From the IMG/VR virus record IMGVR_UViG_3300044641_010328, positions 1 through 64,000 of that record: a stretch of 64,000 nucleotides of DNA. One strand, given 5' to 3'. The position numbers were made by a program, and so were the translations under genes. The notes beneath the pieces are model-generated. The model was given only the letters and a program-made list of their open reading frames with translations. It was not told the origin of the DNA and searched no databases. Positions 46,241 through 54,414 of this stretch are shown here, in pieces. The stretch is from a virus. Position 1 is the first letter of the stretch, and each line of letters opens with the position of its first letter.

Positions 46241-46822
46241 TCAGCCCTCGTTCTTTCTAGTGGGCTTTCCCTTCACTGCCATGAGTGCGGCATTGACAAC
46301 TGCATCAGGGTTGTCTGACCACTTTGCCATCTTCTTGAGCTCCTCGTAGGATGCTCCCTTTTCAATTGCCCTTGCCATTGCTGTAGCTGCCTTGTATGTC
46401 TCACCGTGATACTTTCCCTTCACAACTCGGCCGTTCTTCTTCTTTCCCTCAAGCATTGGCATGTCCATATATCCTGTCATTGATGACATTGCTGGCGGCA
46501 TTTGTGGCGAGTTAAACTTGTGATACTCATACTTGAGATAATCATGCACAGTTCCCATCATTGAGTCAATGACAGCAATCTTCTCCTGCACCCACTCAGG
46601 AAGATCATCGTAATCGTTGATCATGTCATGAAGCTCGTGCGCTTTCTGTCCAGTTGTGAACAGATTTGACTTGATCATGCCGGTCTCTTCTCCCGGAGCA
46701 TTATCATGAAAAACTCTGCCCTGTGTGGTTCCCATGTGATCTTGGGGCATCTGATCCATGCCCATCTCATGCATCTCTCTGAGAACCATCTTTCTGATCT
46801 TTAGTCTATCAATCGGTGACAT
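46241..46822 (-). CDS. Putative virion protein with hairpin-blocked start
   Basis: A 193-residue protein. The opening (DRLKIRKMVLREMHEMG) has LRE before Met17, a targeting-tag pattern. The first 30 residues are strikingly rich in Met and His (MHEMGMDQMPQDHMG). The C terminus is basic and Ala-rich (YKAATAMARAIEKGASYEEL). Not recognised. Its ribosome site and the AU of the start codon are in the perfect 14-bp hairpin at 46821-46864, so expression is probably restricted to a specific late transcript. Confidence 0.65.
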   Translation of the reverse strand: MSPIDRLKIRKMVLREMHEMGMDQMPQDHMGTTQGRVFHDNAPGEETGMIKSNLFTTGQKAHELHDMINDYDDLPEWVQEKIAVIDSMMGTVHDYLKYEYHKFNSPQMPPAMSSMTGYMDMPMLEGKKKNGRVVKGKYHGETYKAATAMARAIEKGASYEELKKMAKWSDNPDAVVNAALMAVKGKPTRKNEG

Positions 46823-46864
46823 TGCTCGCCTCTGTGATCTAAATATACATCAGAGGCGAGCAAT
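46821..46864 (-). promoter_or_regulatory. RBS/start-sequestering hairpin with ATATTTA loop
   Basis: ATTGCTCGCCTCTG and CAGAGGCGAGCAAT form a perfect 14-bp stem with a 16-nt loop. The 3' arm contains the ribosome site GAGGCGAG and the first two bases of the ATG at 46822. The loop contains ATATTTA (46846-46840). No U-run follows, so it is not an intrinsic terminator. A transcript started from the loop would lose the 5' arm and become translatable. It is the clearest of four such elements. Confidence 0.65.
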
Positions 46865-46871
46865 TTCTTAC

Positions 46872-47306
46872 TTATTCGATGTGTCCGTAGTAGGGCTCGA
46901 AGAGGGGCTTCCCTTCTGCAATGGATCGCTGGAGATAGTCGCGCAGATCCTCATAGGAGGTTGTAACCTTAACGCCAGATTGAGCTAGCATCAAATTGAA
47001 GTTGCCTGTGAGACCCTGCGCAAAGTAGACAATTGGAACGCCAGCGTTGTATGCCACACCTGCCTCAAAAATTGTGCCCATGTCCTTATCGCGCGTGTTG
47101 CAGAGAACAAAGTCAGCTGTTCGAATGTGATCAACATTTCCTTTGAATGTGTCCTTCTGAACCTGGAGAGAAGCTGTTGGGGGACAGATAAAGATCTTGC
47201 GCGGCGATGCAACATCAAGACCAAGATCTCCTAGCAAATTTTCCAGAGCCTCGACTTCCTCGAGCGCCTTAGGTGTGAACCAGCCAGATGCGAGATATAC
47301 CTTCAT
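46872..47306 (-). CDS. Nucleoside 2-deoxyribosyltransferase-like protein
   Basis: A 144-residue protein started at 47306 with GAGGTTCAAA upstream. VYLASGWF is the N-terminal substrate loop. CNTRDKDMGTIFEAGVAY contains the family's Asp and nucleophile Glu, and MLAQSGV closes the pocket. The fold exchanges the base or hydrolyses the N-glycosidic bond of deoxyribonucleosides or their phosphates. T4-like phages use related proteins in nucleotide salvage. Which substrate is used is unknown. Confidence 0.75.
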   Translation of the reverse strand: MKVYLASGWFTPKALEEVEALENLLGDLGLDVASPRKIFICPPTASLQVQKDTFKGNVDHIRTADFVLCNTRDKDMGTIFEAGVAYNAGVPIVYFAQGLTGNFNLMLAQSGVKVTTSYEDLRDYLQRSIAEGKPLFEPYYGHIE

Positions 47307-47347
47307 TTTGAACCTCACATAAACAATAGTGGCGCACATCGTTGTTT

Positions 47348-48043
47348 TTAAGAAATTTGTCTCCTTTTTTGCGTCATCTCCCTTGCTTTTCTCATAACCT
47401 CTTCTCGAGATCCTGGGTGAATTCCAAGCACACGTCTGATGCTTTCAACGATCTGATCATCTGTAACATAGATCCACCCGTTTCTGCGGCAGATCTCTTT
47501 TATGATTTCAATCTTTTTATCCTCGGAAGCCTGCACCCAGAACCACTCAACAGAATTTTTTATGTTATGAATCTCATCCTCAAGGATCTTTGCTCGACGA
47601 CGTAAAGATTCGGCAATCTTCAGATCATCAATTCCAATCTCAATATCAAGATCAACAGCAATCTCAATCAGAGTATCACCATCAGCCTTGACAGATGCTG
47701 CTGTTGCACGCCTGTACGCTTTTTCTCTCTTGTCAATTTCTTTCTGAGAGAGGCCCATCTTGTCTGTCTTGTCAGGATGTGTTTCAACAACAATCTTTCG
47801 AAACAGCTTTTTTAGGTCCGCATCTAGAGATTCTGATTTTTGATCACCAGGATCAGAAGGTGCACCTGGCGCTTCTTGCTGAGGTGGAGCCGGGGCTTGT
47901 GGCTGTGCGGTCGGGTCGACTCTGACATTTTTAAGAGATTCGAGCATCTCCCTCTTTCCGCGCTCAAACACGGATCGGTGATGCTCATTTTCCTCTCTAA
48001 TATACCTGAAGAAGAGAGAGGCTCTGTTGAGCTCTCTATCCAT
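47348..48043 (-). CDS. J-domain (DnaJ-like) protein
   Basis: A 231-residue protein. Residues 75-130 form a J-domain with the invariant His-Pro-Asp (LFRKIVVETHPDKTDK) followed by the helix EKAYRRATAAS. An N-terminal helix ends YIRE before Glu18, a tag pattern. The C-terminal half is helical and charged, with a Trp pair (EWFWVQ). J-domains stimulate Hsp70 ATPase, so it may recruit host DnaK. With GroEL and Hsp20 it makes a phage-encoded folding set. Confidence 0.82.
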   Translation of the reverse strand: MDRELNRASLFFRYIREENEHHRSVFERGKREMLESLKNVRVDPTAQPQAPAPPQQEAPGAPSDPGDQKSESLDADLKKLFRKIVVETHPDKTDKMGLSQKEIDKREKAYRRATAASVKADGDTLIEIAVDLDIEIGIDDLKIAESLRRRAKILEDEIHNIKNSVEWFWVQASEDKKIEIIKEICRRNGWIYVTDDQIVESIRRVLGIHPGSREEVMRKAREMTQKRRQIS

Positions 48044-48045
48044 GG

Positions 48046-48291
48046 CTACTTTTCTCTAAGCCAGATCAAAGATGACTTAAGGCTCTTGTAGAGAGTTACA
48101 GGCCACACGATATCAAGCTTAAATCCAGATGCAAGAATCTGTGCATGACTTTTGATATGGCTCTTTTGCTCTCTTGCCCTAACAATCTGAAATTCCTGGT
48201 GAAGATCTAGAATCTTTAGGCACCTTGAAATTAAAAAAAATAAGGCTACACAAGTGTAAGATGCTGCTACAATCCCTAGAGAATCAACCAT
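48046..48291 (-). CDS. Small membrane protein
   Basis: An 81-residue protein with one membrane span near the N terminus (IVAASYTCVALFFLISRCL) followed by a basic, helical cytoplasmic-type part. Two nt separate it from the J-domain gene. Unknown function. Confidence 0.62.
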   Translation of the reverse strand: MVDSLGIVAASYTCVALFFLISRCLKILDLHQEFQIVRAREQKSHIKSHAQILASGFKLDIVWPVTLYKSLKSSLIWLREK

Positions 48292-48805
48292 TAAAACCTC
48301 CTGTTCTTAGGATCCTTCTTAGATCTTCAGCTGTAATCTTCTTGCCATTCATCTCGCCGATGAAATCAGAAGATTCTTGACGAGGCGCTCTAGCCTGTGG
48401 TCGCGGTTGCGTCTCTTTTGACTCCAGGATCTTCTTTGCAGGCTGCGCAGCTGTGGCTATAGACGCAGTTACACCCACCTTCTTCTGGACAGGACGTGAG
48501 ACAGACTCAGCTGTCACTTTCACAGATTCTTCAAAGAGTGCATCAAAAGAAAGCGGGCTAAAATATCTGTCATCGATCATGACTTCTAGATTGGCACGAT
48601 ACGTTCCTTCTTTCAGCATGTTCTTCATGGATGGGATCTGGAATGAAACCTCGCCCTGTCCAGCCTGTTGGCCGCTAAAGGCATAAGAGAGGTTCTTTCC
48701 CTCAAAGACAAGCCTGTACTTGGGTGTTCCGGGCTTTGATCCTTCGATTGCAACGTTGAATCGAAGCTCATTATCCTGATCGAGACTTAAAGAAATATCA
48801 CTCAT
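48284..48805 (-). CDS. Putative virion structural protein
   Basis: A 173-residue protein. The N-terminal 110 residues are a beta sandwich: RFNVAIEGS, RLVFEGKNLSYAF, EVSFQIPSM then MLKEGTYRANLEVMIDDRYFSPL. I recall this last pattern in structural proteins of large phages. A basic linker with Gln/Pro/Arg and a C-terminal helix follow. Position with other short virion-type genes supports a head or neck role. Exact role is unknown. Confidence 0.68.
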   Translation of the reverse strand: MSDISLSLDQDNELRFNVAIEGSKPGTPKYRLVFEGKNLSYAFSGQQAGQGEVSFQIPSMKNMLKEGTYRANLEVMIDDRYFSPLSFDALFEESVKVTAESVSRPVQKKVGVTASIATAAQPAKKILESKETQPRPQARAPRQESSDFIGEMNGKKITAEDLRRILRTGGFNG

Positions 48806-49169
48806 CTGTTTCTCTTATTACTCTGTGCTCACCAATAACTATCTTAAAGGGATTGCTTTTCTTTGAAATCTTCTCGTTAAGGTCCGCTTTAATTCTGATC
48901 TTCTTTTCAAAGACGAGTCGTGTGATCTTATTGTAGAGCGGGTTAGAAAGGGGTGAATTGTTTACCTCTTGAAGCATGGCAGCAATCTTGTAGACGTCAA
49001 TTCCATCATCAAATACGGGATCTGCTCCATCACCCCGAAGTGCCTCTCTGATGGACTCGACGATCTTGAAATACTGGATTGCTCCTGCTGCAACCATGCC
49101 TGGCTCAGTTGCCTCTTCTTGACCCATTCCCATTGTAACAATGAGTGGGTTTCCTAGCGGACTAAGCAC
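48798..49169 (-). CDS. Hypothetical virion-associated protein
   Basis: A 123-residue protein, helical with a Gly/Met/Glu-rich N terminus. Overlaps both neighbours by a few bases. No motif was recognised. Assigned to the structural group by position only. Confidence 0.6.
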   Translation of the reverse strand: MLSPLGNPLIVTMGMGQEEATEPGMVAAGAIQYFKIVESIREALRGDGADPVFDDGIDVYKIAAMLQEVNNSPLSNPLYNKITRLVFEKKIRIKADLNEKISKKSNPFKIVIGEHRVIRETDE

Positions 49170-49654
49170 TATGAGGCTCTGTTTCGATCAAAGACAGAGA
49201 GATAGCTTGGATCGCTATTCTTGTCACGCAGGTTGAACCTGGCAACCTCAGTCAAATTGTCCGCTTTGTAAAAGACCATCTGATAATTCTCGTGATCTAT
49301 GTGCCATCTTCCTCCGAGCATGTCTCGGACAAAGACAAGATCTGTGCCTAGAGTGTTCTTTATATCCTGAATCTCTGGTGTCAAAGACACAGTAGAATTT
49401 GTGAAGTTCTGCTCTTCTGATGCATAGACAGTATCATCTCCCTGTCCTGTATCCCACAGTACAGTTCCATTGAACTGGTCTGGGAATGTGATGTTTGCAC
49501 CATAGATTCCGGTCATCAGCCCGATTTCATAGATGCCCATAGAAGACCTCGAGCTGATCTCCACACCATTCACATCAAAAAGCGTGTATCCGACTGTCCC
49601 AAGCCCGGACCTTGTGATCCCAAAGTTTGCTGTCTTGACAAGTGTATTTGACAT
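49169..49654 (-). CDS. Phage tail/baseplate-type protein
   Basis: A 161-residue protein: beta-rich N half (YTLFDVNGVEI; YGANITFPDQF), then a helix, then DMLGGRWHIDHENYQMVFYKADN and VARFNLRDK at the end. I associate the 'GGRW.I...QM.FYK.DN..E.ARF.L.D' pattern with phage tail proteins. It stands next to the fibre-type genes. Moderately sure of a virion role. Confidence 0.66.
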   Translation of the reverse strand: MSNTLVKTANFGITRSGLGTVGYTLFDVNGVEISSRSSMGIYEIGLMTGIYGANITFPDQFNGTVLWDTGQGDDTVYASEEQNFTNSTVSLTPEIQDIKNTLGTDLVFVRDMLGGRWHIDHENYQMVFYKADNLTEVARFNLRDKNSDPSYLSVFDRNRAS

Positions 49655-49662
49655 CTACTTTA

Positions 49663-50163
49663 TCACTCTTTTTCAGAATTAGAATCTTCTGGCGCGTAAT
49701 TCCTAACGTCCTTAACTCGAAGCGGCCTCTCACCGGGCTTTCTTTTTTCTTTCAGCGCTCCAGACTGCTGCATCTCCTGTACCTCTTTGGCTCGAGAAAG
49801 CTCAACATCAAAGGCACCCGGAACTCCTTTAAGAACGGTGCTGTGATACTCAAGTGCTTCAATAGACCCAGTGAGCTTATTAATCTCAGCTACTATCTGC
49901 TGCGGGAGAGTCTGAAGCCTTTGGTCAACTGTCTTTATCTCTGATTCCAGGAAAGCAGCACGAGATCCCTCTGGAACCCTAGCAGCGCGTTCAAGAATTG
50001 ATCCCATTGCAGCAGAGATCTGCTTGACAATATCAGAAACATGCTTTAGCTGTTCTCTTGAATTGTCTCTTTTGCTCATCAGAGAAGCGTGCATGACATC
50101 GGCATCTTGCATCGACTTTGATAGACTTGCAATTAGAACATTTTTTATAATTTCTTCTTTCAT
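49663..50163 (-). CDS. Coiled-coil virion-region protein
   Basis: A 166-residue helical protein with heptad stretches (about 30-110, KRDNSREQLKHVSDIV; VDQRLQTLPQQIVAEINKL) and a basic C terminus. It directly follows the strong terminator at 50191-50221, so read-through or a nearby unseen promoter is needed. No homologue was recognised. Confidence 0.63.
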   Translation of the reverse strand: MKEEIIKNVLIASLSKSMQDADVMHASLMSKRDNSREQLKHVSDIVKQISAAMGSILERAARVPEGSRAAFLESEIKTVDQRLQTLPQQIVAEINKLTGSIEALEYHSTVLKGVPGAFDVELSRAKEVQEMQQSGALKEKRKPGERPLRVKDVRNYAPEDSNSEKE

Positions 50164-50190
50164 GTCTAGATTCTATCTATCTACAGAAAA

Positions 50191-50221
50191 AATAAAAGGG
50201 CCGCCCCTTGCGGGGCGGCCC
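50191..50221 (-). terminator. Strong intrinsic terminator after fibre-like gene
   Basis: GGGCCGCCCC and GGGGCGGCCC form a 10-bp GC stem with GCAA tetraloop, followed by TTTTATTTTTT. A textbook terminator 26 nt after the fibre-like gene stop. Confidence 0.92.
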
Positions 50222-50246
50222 AGTGCAGGCTAAGCCGTGAGGCTAA

Positions 50247-51896
50247 TTAGCGGATGACTGCAGCAATGACGTCGCCAGCCTTGACTGGGAAGGCAAAGTC
50301 GAGGCGATCGCTTGCAACGACAACCGAGTAGTCGGAATCCTGCACCATGAGCATGCCGTTGACGTAGACGTCGAGACGGCCGGCAGCGGCAGCAGAATCG
50401 GCAAGACCATCGAAGCGACCAGCGGCGAGGCTGACCTGGAATGGGTATGCGCCACCGGAGGAGGCGACATCGCTTGCAACGTTCTTGACTTCCTTGCCCT
50501 TGCCGCCGCCTGAGCCGGCTGCGAGGGTGTTGAGGGCTCCGACGATCGTCTCGGTGCTGCTGAAGGCGGCGATGAACGCAGCGCGATCACCGGCCTCAGC
50601 AACAGCGTACTGGCCGTCTGCACCGGAGAGCACGAGCTCGCCAGTGGTCATCAGCTTCAGATTGGCGCCGTCTGCGAGCAGGTCGTGGGCGATTCCAATG
50701 TTGAGGGCTGAGAACTCAGGTGCAGATGCAGTGTAGATCGCCTGTGGCAGTGCCCACACCGCGCCGCCGGCTGCATCAGCAGTGACGGAGAGGTGAGTGC
50801 CGCTGACGAAGTCGATCAGACCAGCAGAGACCATGGCCTTGCCACCGTCCGACCGCATGAGGCGGTTGGCGGTGAGGTTGCTGCCCGTTACGAGTGCAAA
50901 GGTGACGCTGTCAGTTGTTGCAACAGGCTGTCCGATTGCCACAGTGATGACTGCACCAGCTTCAGAGATCGTGACACCGGTTCCGGCTGCAAGGCGGCCT
51001 TCGATGGCATCGGCGAGATCCTGGTTAGCAACCTCAATGAGGTTACCGGAAGCATCAGCCCACACGAGTGCGGAGGTGAGATCGCCGGCCTGCAGGGTGT
51101 CAGCCATGAACTTGTCAGAGGCAACCCACTTGGTGTCTGCGTGGTTCCAAGAAAGGCTCTCGCCTGCCTCGGATCCAAGGAAGATACCAGCGCCGTCGAG
51201 TGATGCACCAGTTCCGCCCTCGGCGATAACAATGTTCTTGTCATCGACGGTGAGCGTGGTGGAGTTGACGGTTGTTGTGGTTCCGTTGACTGTGAGGTCA
51301 CCAGCAATGACCACGTCCTTGCTGAACAGCGAACCAGAGACTGTGAGCGTGCCGGCGGCGAAGGTCATTCTGCCGTCGTCGATCAGGTTCTTGTTCGCGT
51401 CAACAAACGTTACGCGGGTTGCGGTGAGGTTGGTGCCCTTGAACTTGGGAGCAACGAGTGCAGAGTCGATGCCGTCGTACTTGAGTCCCACATTGTCGAC
51501 GAGCTTCTTGTCTGGTCCGTGGAAGACGAGGGCGCCATCTGTGGTGCTGAGGTTGAGGGCCTTGACAGTTCCGGCACGGGCTTCGCCAGTTACGACAACG
51601 TCGTATCCGAACGTTCCTGAGCCGACGACTGCGAGGTCCTTCTTGACACCAAGAGAAGCGGCACCAGAGGCGTCAAGGTGATCGGCGAGGTCGACGATCT
51701 GAACCTTGGCGTATTCTCCGGCAATTTCTTCCTTGTAGTCAGCGGCACCGATGATGTCCTTGACCTGGCCACGAAGGGCCTCGAGGTCAATGGCGAGTGA
51801 ACCAAGTCCATCCTCGGACTTGATCTGCTCGGCACGCATCTTGGTGATTGAGCCCGAGGGCTGCAAGCTAAGGGCTGCGTAATCTTTATTTGCCAT
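50247..51896 (-). CDS. Fibre-like virion protein
   Basis: A 549-residue protein with GGAGAAACTAAA before the ATG. Residues about 85-360 consist of beta-strand repeats of a GD(L/V)TVNGTTTTV type, resembling trimeric tail or head fibres. The N terminus (DYAALSLQPSGSITK) probably attaches to the particle. The C-terminal 80 residues (GRLDVYVNGMLMVQDSDYSV) match the receptor-end pattern seen again in the 363-residue protein at 52323 (FRNGQLLTQNTDYAI). The GC-rich composition, its own hairpin upstream and a strong terminator indicate a highly expressed protein. Confidence 0.75.
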   Translation of the reverse strand: MANKDYAALSLQPSGSITKMRAEQIKSEDGLGSLAIDLEALRGQVKDIIGAADYKEEIAGEYAKVQIVDLADHLDASGAASLGVKKDLAVVGSGTFGYDVVVTGEARAGTVKALNLSTTDGALVFHGPDKKLVDNVGLKYDGIDSALVAPKFKGTNLTATRVTFVDANKNLIDDGRMTFAAGTLTVSGSLFSKDVVIAGDLTVNGTTTTVNSTTLTVDDKNIVIAEGGTGASLDGAGIFLGSEAGESLSWNHADTKWVASDKFMADTLQAGDLTSALVWADASGNLIEVANQDLADAIEGRLAAGTGVTISEAGAVITVAIGQPVATTDSVTFALVTGSNLTANRLMRSDGGKAMVSAGLIDFVSGTHLSVTADAAGGAVWALPQAIYTASAPEFSALNIGIAHDLLADGANLKLMTTGELVLSGADGQYAVAEAGDRAAFIAAFSSTETIVGALNTLAAGSGGGKGKEVKNVASDVASSGGAYPFQVSLAAGRFDGLADSAAAAGRLDVYVNGMLMVQDSDYSVVVASDRLDFAFPVKAGDVIAAVIR

Positions 51897-51922
51897 TTTA
51901 GTTTCTCCAGTTGAGATTTTTG

Positions 51923-51950
51923 CTCAATGAGGAGACATTCCTCATCTGAG
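51923..51950 (-). other. Hairpin in leader of fibre-like gene
   Basis: An 11-bp stem with one bulged G (CTCA-ATGAGGA/TCCTCAT-TGAG) 27 nt before the ATG of the fibre-like gene. It does not cover the ribosome site and lacks a U-run. Possibly an mRNA-stabilising leader. The rest of 51897-52058 shows nothing else I can call. Confidence 0.4.
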
Positions 51951-52058
51951 TCCAAACTCTAACATAACTGGAACTAAACTTGGCTTTTTGAGAGGGCCCA
52001 AATCTCTTATATTCTATGTATGCTTATCAAGAAAATTTATTCATAAATTCTAAAAAAA

Positions 52059-52277
52059 TTATCGTGAGTAAATCATCTTCTTTAGAGACTTCAAGTGAGC
52101 ATCAAATGTGCAAAAATCTCCGTTAAAAAAATCCAGGACGTGAGAAGCACACTCACTCTTTGAATCATCAAACTTAAAGATGAATTTTCCGCTAGACTCA
52201 GAATTTGCACTAATGAGCTTTACACCCTTCATTTTCAGGTAAGCAGCTACGGGCAGCTCTGATGTTGTGTAAATCAT
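52059..52277 (-). CDS. Small hypothetical protein
   Basis: A 72-residue protein starting MIYTTSELPVAAYLKMKG, a pattern seen in small proteins of phages and bacteria (DUF5659-like) with unknown function. Two Cys in the middle. It lies between the two fibre-like genes. A TATTTA-type box lies about 22 nt upstream (52298-52304). Confidence 0.65.
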   Translation of the reverse strand: MIYTTSELPVAAYLKMKGVKLISANSESSGKFIFKFDDSKSECASHVLDFFNGDFCTFDAHLKSLKKMIYSR

Positions 52278-52322
52278 TTTTGATTATCTCTTTTTCTTAA
52301 ATAGGCACGAGGAACATCAGAT

Positions 52323-53414
52323 CTACTCTGTATAGGAGTAAGTCGCTAAAAAAATATCATCATTTTCTATAGCACCACTAGGTAGCTGTATTTGCCTATT
52401 TAAAATTGCATAATCAGTATTTTGTGTTAAAAGCTGACCATTTCTAAAAATCATCAAAGATTGAACAGGGTCTGGATCTTTTTCAATTTGGAGCGCAAGA
52501 GATCCTGAGACTGTTATAAAAGATGCAATCTCATTGAATGAGAACTTTTTGACTGAAACTGATCGTGTGTACATCGTGATGATGACATCACTTGGATCGA
52601 GATCAATTTGTCCGAATAGAATATTTCTTCCTGAGACTATGTAGTCCTTTAGTGCACCTTGTGTTAGCAGCTGTCCGTTTAACCAGAGCATTACACTTGC
52701 AGAATTTGCAGGATCGAATGCCAGAGTGAATGTCTTATTCAATCCATCCATGGCGCCAGATGGAATCTCATTTAAGACTAGCTCTGTAAGTAGTCCGGAA
52801 GAGCCATTTTTTCCAAAAGAAGAAGGATCTGCGGTTGACGATATTGTTATTTGACCGCTGGATCCGGTTGATAGCGATATTCCCGATCCTGCAATAAGGT
52901 AGGGAGATCCATCAGATAGAGCTGTAAGCGATCCGCTTAATCCTTCCAGCGCAATAACAGAGCCTGTAACTACTAGGCTGTTTCCAACCTCAACAGGAGA
53001 CCCTCCAAAAATTCTTCCTTCAACATAAACATCGCCCCCAAAAAATACGGATGATGTAGATGAAAGACTTTCAACTGTGAGAATGGTACCAGAAGTGGAA
53101 ACAGTAATACTGCCATCGGCTCCTGATGTGATCTCGATTCCATTCCCAGATCGTATAAACGGTGAGCCATCAGACAGTGCCTGGATTGAGCCCATCGCTC
53201 CAGACAAGAATGTCACGGGACCAGTAAATACCGATCCCGTGACAGAAGCAACTACGCTAAAATCATTCTTTACTACAAGCAGTTCACCAATCTGTTGGCG
53301 AACAATTCCGCCTTGCGTGTCGAGCTGCAGTTCATTCTTGAATGCACCACCAGTTCCCGAATAGACGAGAACTGGTGCAAGAAGGTGTTCATCTACAACT
53401 CTAACAGCGGGCAT
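52323..53414 (-). CDS. Fibre-like virion protein with internal duplication
   Basis: A 363-residue beta-rich protein. Two repeats of about 35 residues occur: ALSDGSPFIRSGNGIEITSG near 78-97 and ALSDGSPYLIAGSGISLSTG near 166-185. Two C-terminal units carry MLWLNGQLLTQGALKDYI and MIFRNGQLLTQNTDYAI. This is a typical modular tail-fibre or collar fibre. Binding to host surface structures is inferred. It may form a fibre pair with the 50247 protein, with which it shares the C-terminal 'NG.L..Q..DY' motif. Confidence 0.74.
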   Translation of the reverse strand: MPAVRVVDEHLLAPVLVYSGTGGAFKNELQLDTQGGIVRQQIGELLVVKNDFSVVASVTGSVFTGPVTFLSGAMGSIQALSDGSPFIRSGNGIEITSGADGSITVSTSGTILTVESLSSTSSVFFGGDVYVEGRIFGGSPVEVGNSLVVTGSVIALEGLSGSLTALSDGSPYLIAGSGISLSTGSSGQITISSTADPSSFGKNGSSGLLTELVLNEIPSGAMDGLNKTFTLAFDPANSASVMLWLNGQLLTQGALKDYIVSGRNILFGQIDLDPSDVIITMYTRSVSVKKFSFNEIASFITVSGSLALQIEKDPDPVQSLMIFRNGQLLTQNTDYAILNRQIQLPSGAIENDDIFLATYSYTE

Positions 53415-53454
53415 CTTTCATTCCAGATAGAATAATAAAGCGCCCGCAGAATTC

Positions 53455-54405
53455 TTAAAAATCTCTACGAGCCTTGTAATTACTCACAATCTCGTCAATC
53501 TCTCCTAGAATCTCATTCCAGAGCGTCCGGAAGTGTGGGACACCGCCATCTGTTCCGTTCATGTCATCTCGTGTGGCCTGGTAGATCGTGTCATTCGGGT
53601 GGTAGGTGAGGTGCTTCTCGCTGTCCTCGTCAGGCCAGTAGAGGTTGGTACCTGTTCCATTGCGGAATGTCTTGATGTAGTGCCATGCAGGCTCGCGAAG
53701 ATTGATCGCAACATGAGCCTCGGGGAAGACGCGGAGGATCTCACGTGCCATGAGTGCCGCAAGCATGTTATCCTCCTCAGGCTGGATCTGCTTGTCCTGA
53801 CGCTGCTTAATGAACATGAAAGCATCGCGGATGTTCATGCGCATGTAGTAGAACGTCTCGAGGCACTTCGGGAGGATATGACGAGCGTCCATGAGAGAGA
53901 TCTTCTTGGAGTCGACCATGTCAACATAGAGCGCCTTTGCATCCTCTACGTGATTCTTCCAGCGCTCATAGAACTCAGGGCTATTCTGGATCGAGCCTGG
54001 AACTAGGCTGCGCTCGTGAGAGAGCCAGCGATCACCTGTGCACTGCGCCGCAAAAGATCCGGCACGATGACGAATGAGATGAGTTACTGTCTGAGTATCG
54101 ATTCCACCCACAAGGAAGGTGAGACCGATTAGCTCCATTGCTGCAGGAAGGGCACGACCCGCAAAGACGTCCTCCATGGTCTTTGAGAGATCTGCTTCAG
54201 AAGCCTCAGCATAGGGAACATGCTTATCAGCCCACGTGGACTTAACGAAACAATAAACTGCCTGTCGGATCGTCTTTGGATCAGGGCTGTCGACAAGCTC
54301 GAGCTTAAGCGCATCGAGGCTATTTACGAACTTGGTTGTAGGCCGCTCGTCGAAACGAATTGCCATGGGAAGGTTAATGGGCTGTAGATCTAGATTTTGT
54401 GGCAT
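53455..54405 (-). CDS. ThyX-like protein, first copy
   Basis: A 316-residue protein. HLIRHRAGSFAAQCTGDRWLS is like the flavin-dependent thymidylate synthase signature (Arg-His-Arg then Ser), and the C half has a helical ThyX-type frame with MNIRDAFMFIKQR. It is 100 residues longer than the second copy at 57819, and its signature spacing is loose, so activity is less certain. AGGAGAAATTA precedes the ATG. Two genes may form a hetero-oligomer, or one may act on another nucleotide. Confidence 0.75.
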   Translation of the reverse strand: MPQNLDLQPINLPMAIRFDERPTTKFVNSLDALKLELVDSPDPKTIRQAVYCFVKSTWADKHVPYAEASEADLSKTMEDVFAGRALPAAMELIGLTFLVGGIDTQTVTHLIRHRAGSFAAQCTGDRWLSHERSLVPGSIQNSPEFYERWKNHVEDAKALYVDMVDSKKISLMDARHILPKCLETFYYMRMNIRDAFMFIKQRQDKQIQPEEDNMLAALMAREILRVFPEAHVAINLREPAWHYIKTFRNGTGTNLYWPDEDSEKHLTYHPNDTIYQATRDDMNGTDGGVPHFRTLWNEILGEIDEIVSNYKARRDF

Positions 54406-54414
54406 TAATTTCTC

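Noticed and set aside
50797-51681. A 294-codon plus-strand frame
   Set aside because: Antisense to the fibre-like gene. Low-complexity Ser/Pro/Val and no start signal; shadow of codon bias.
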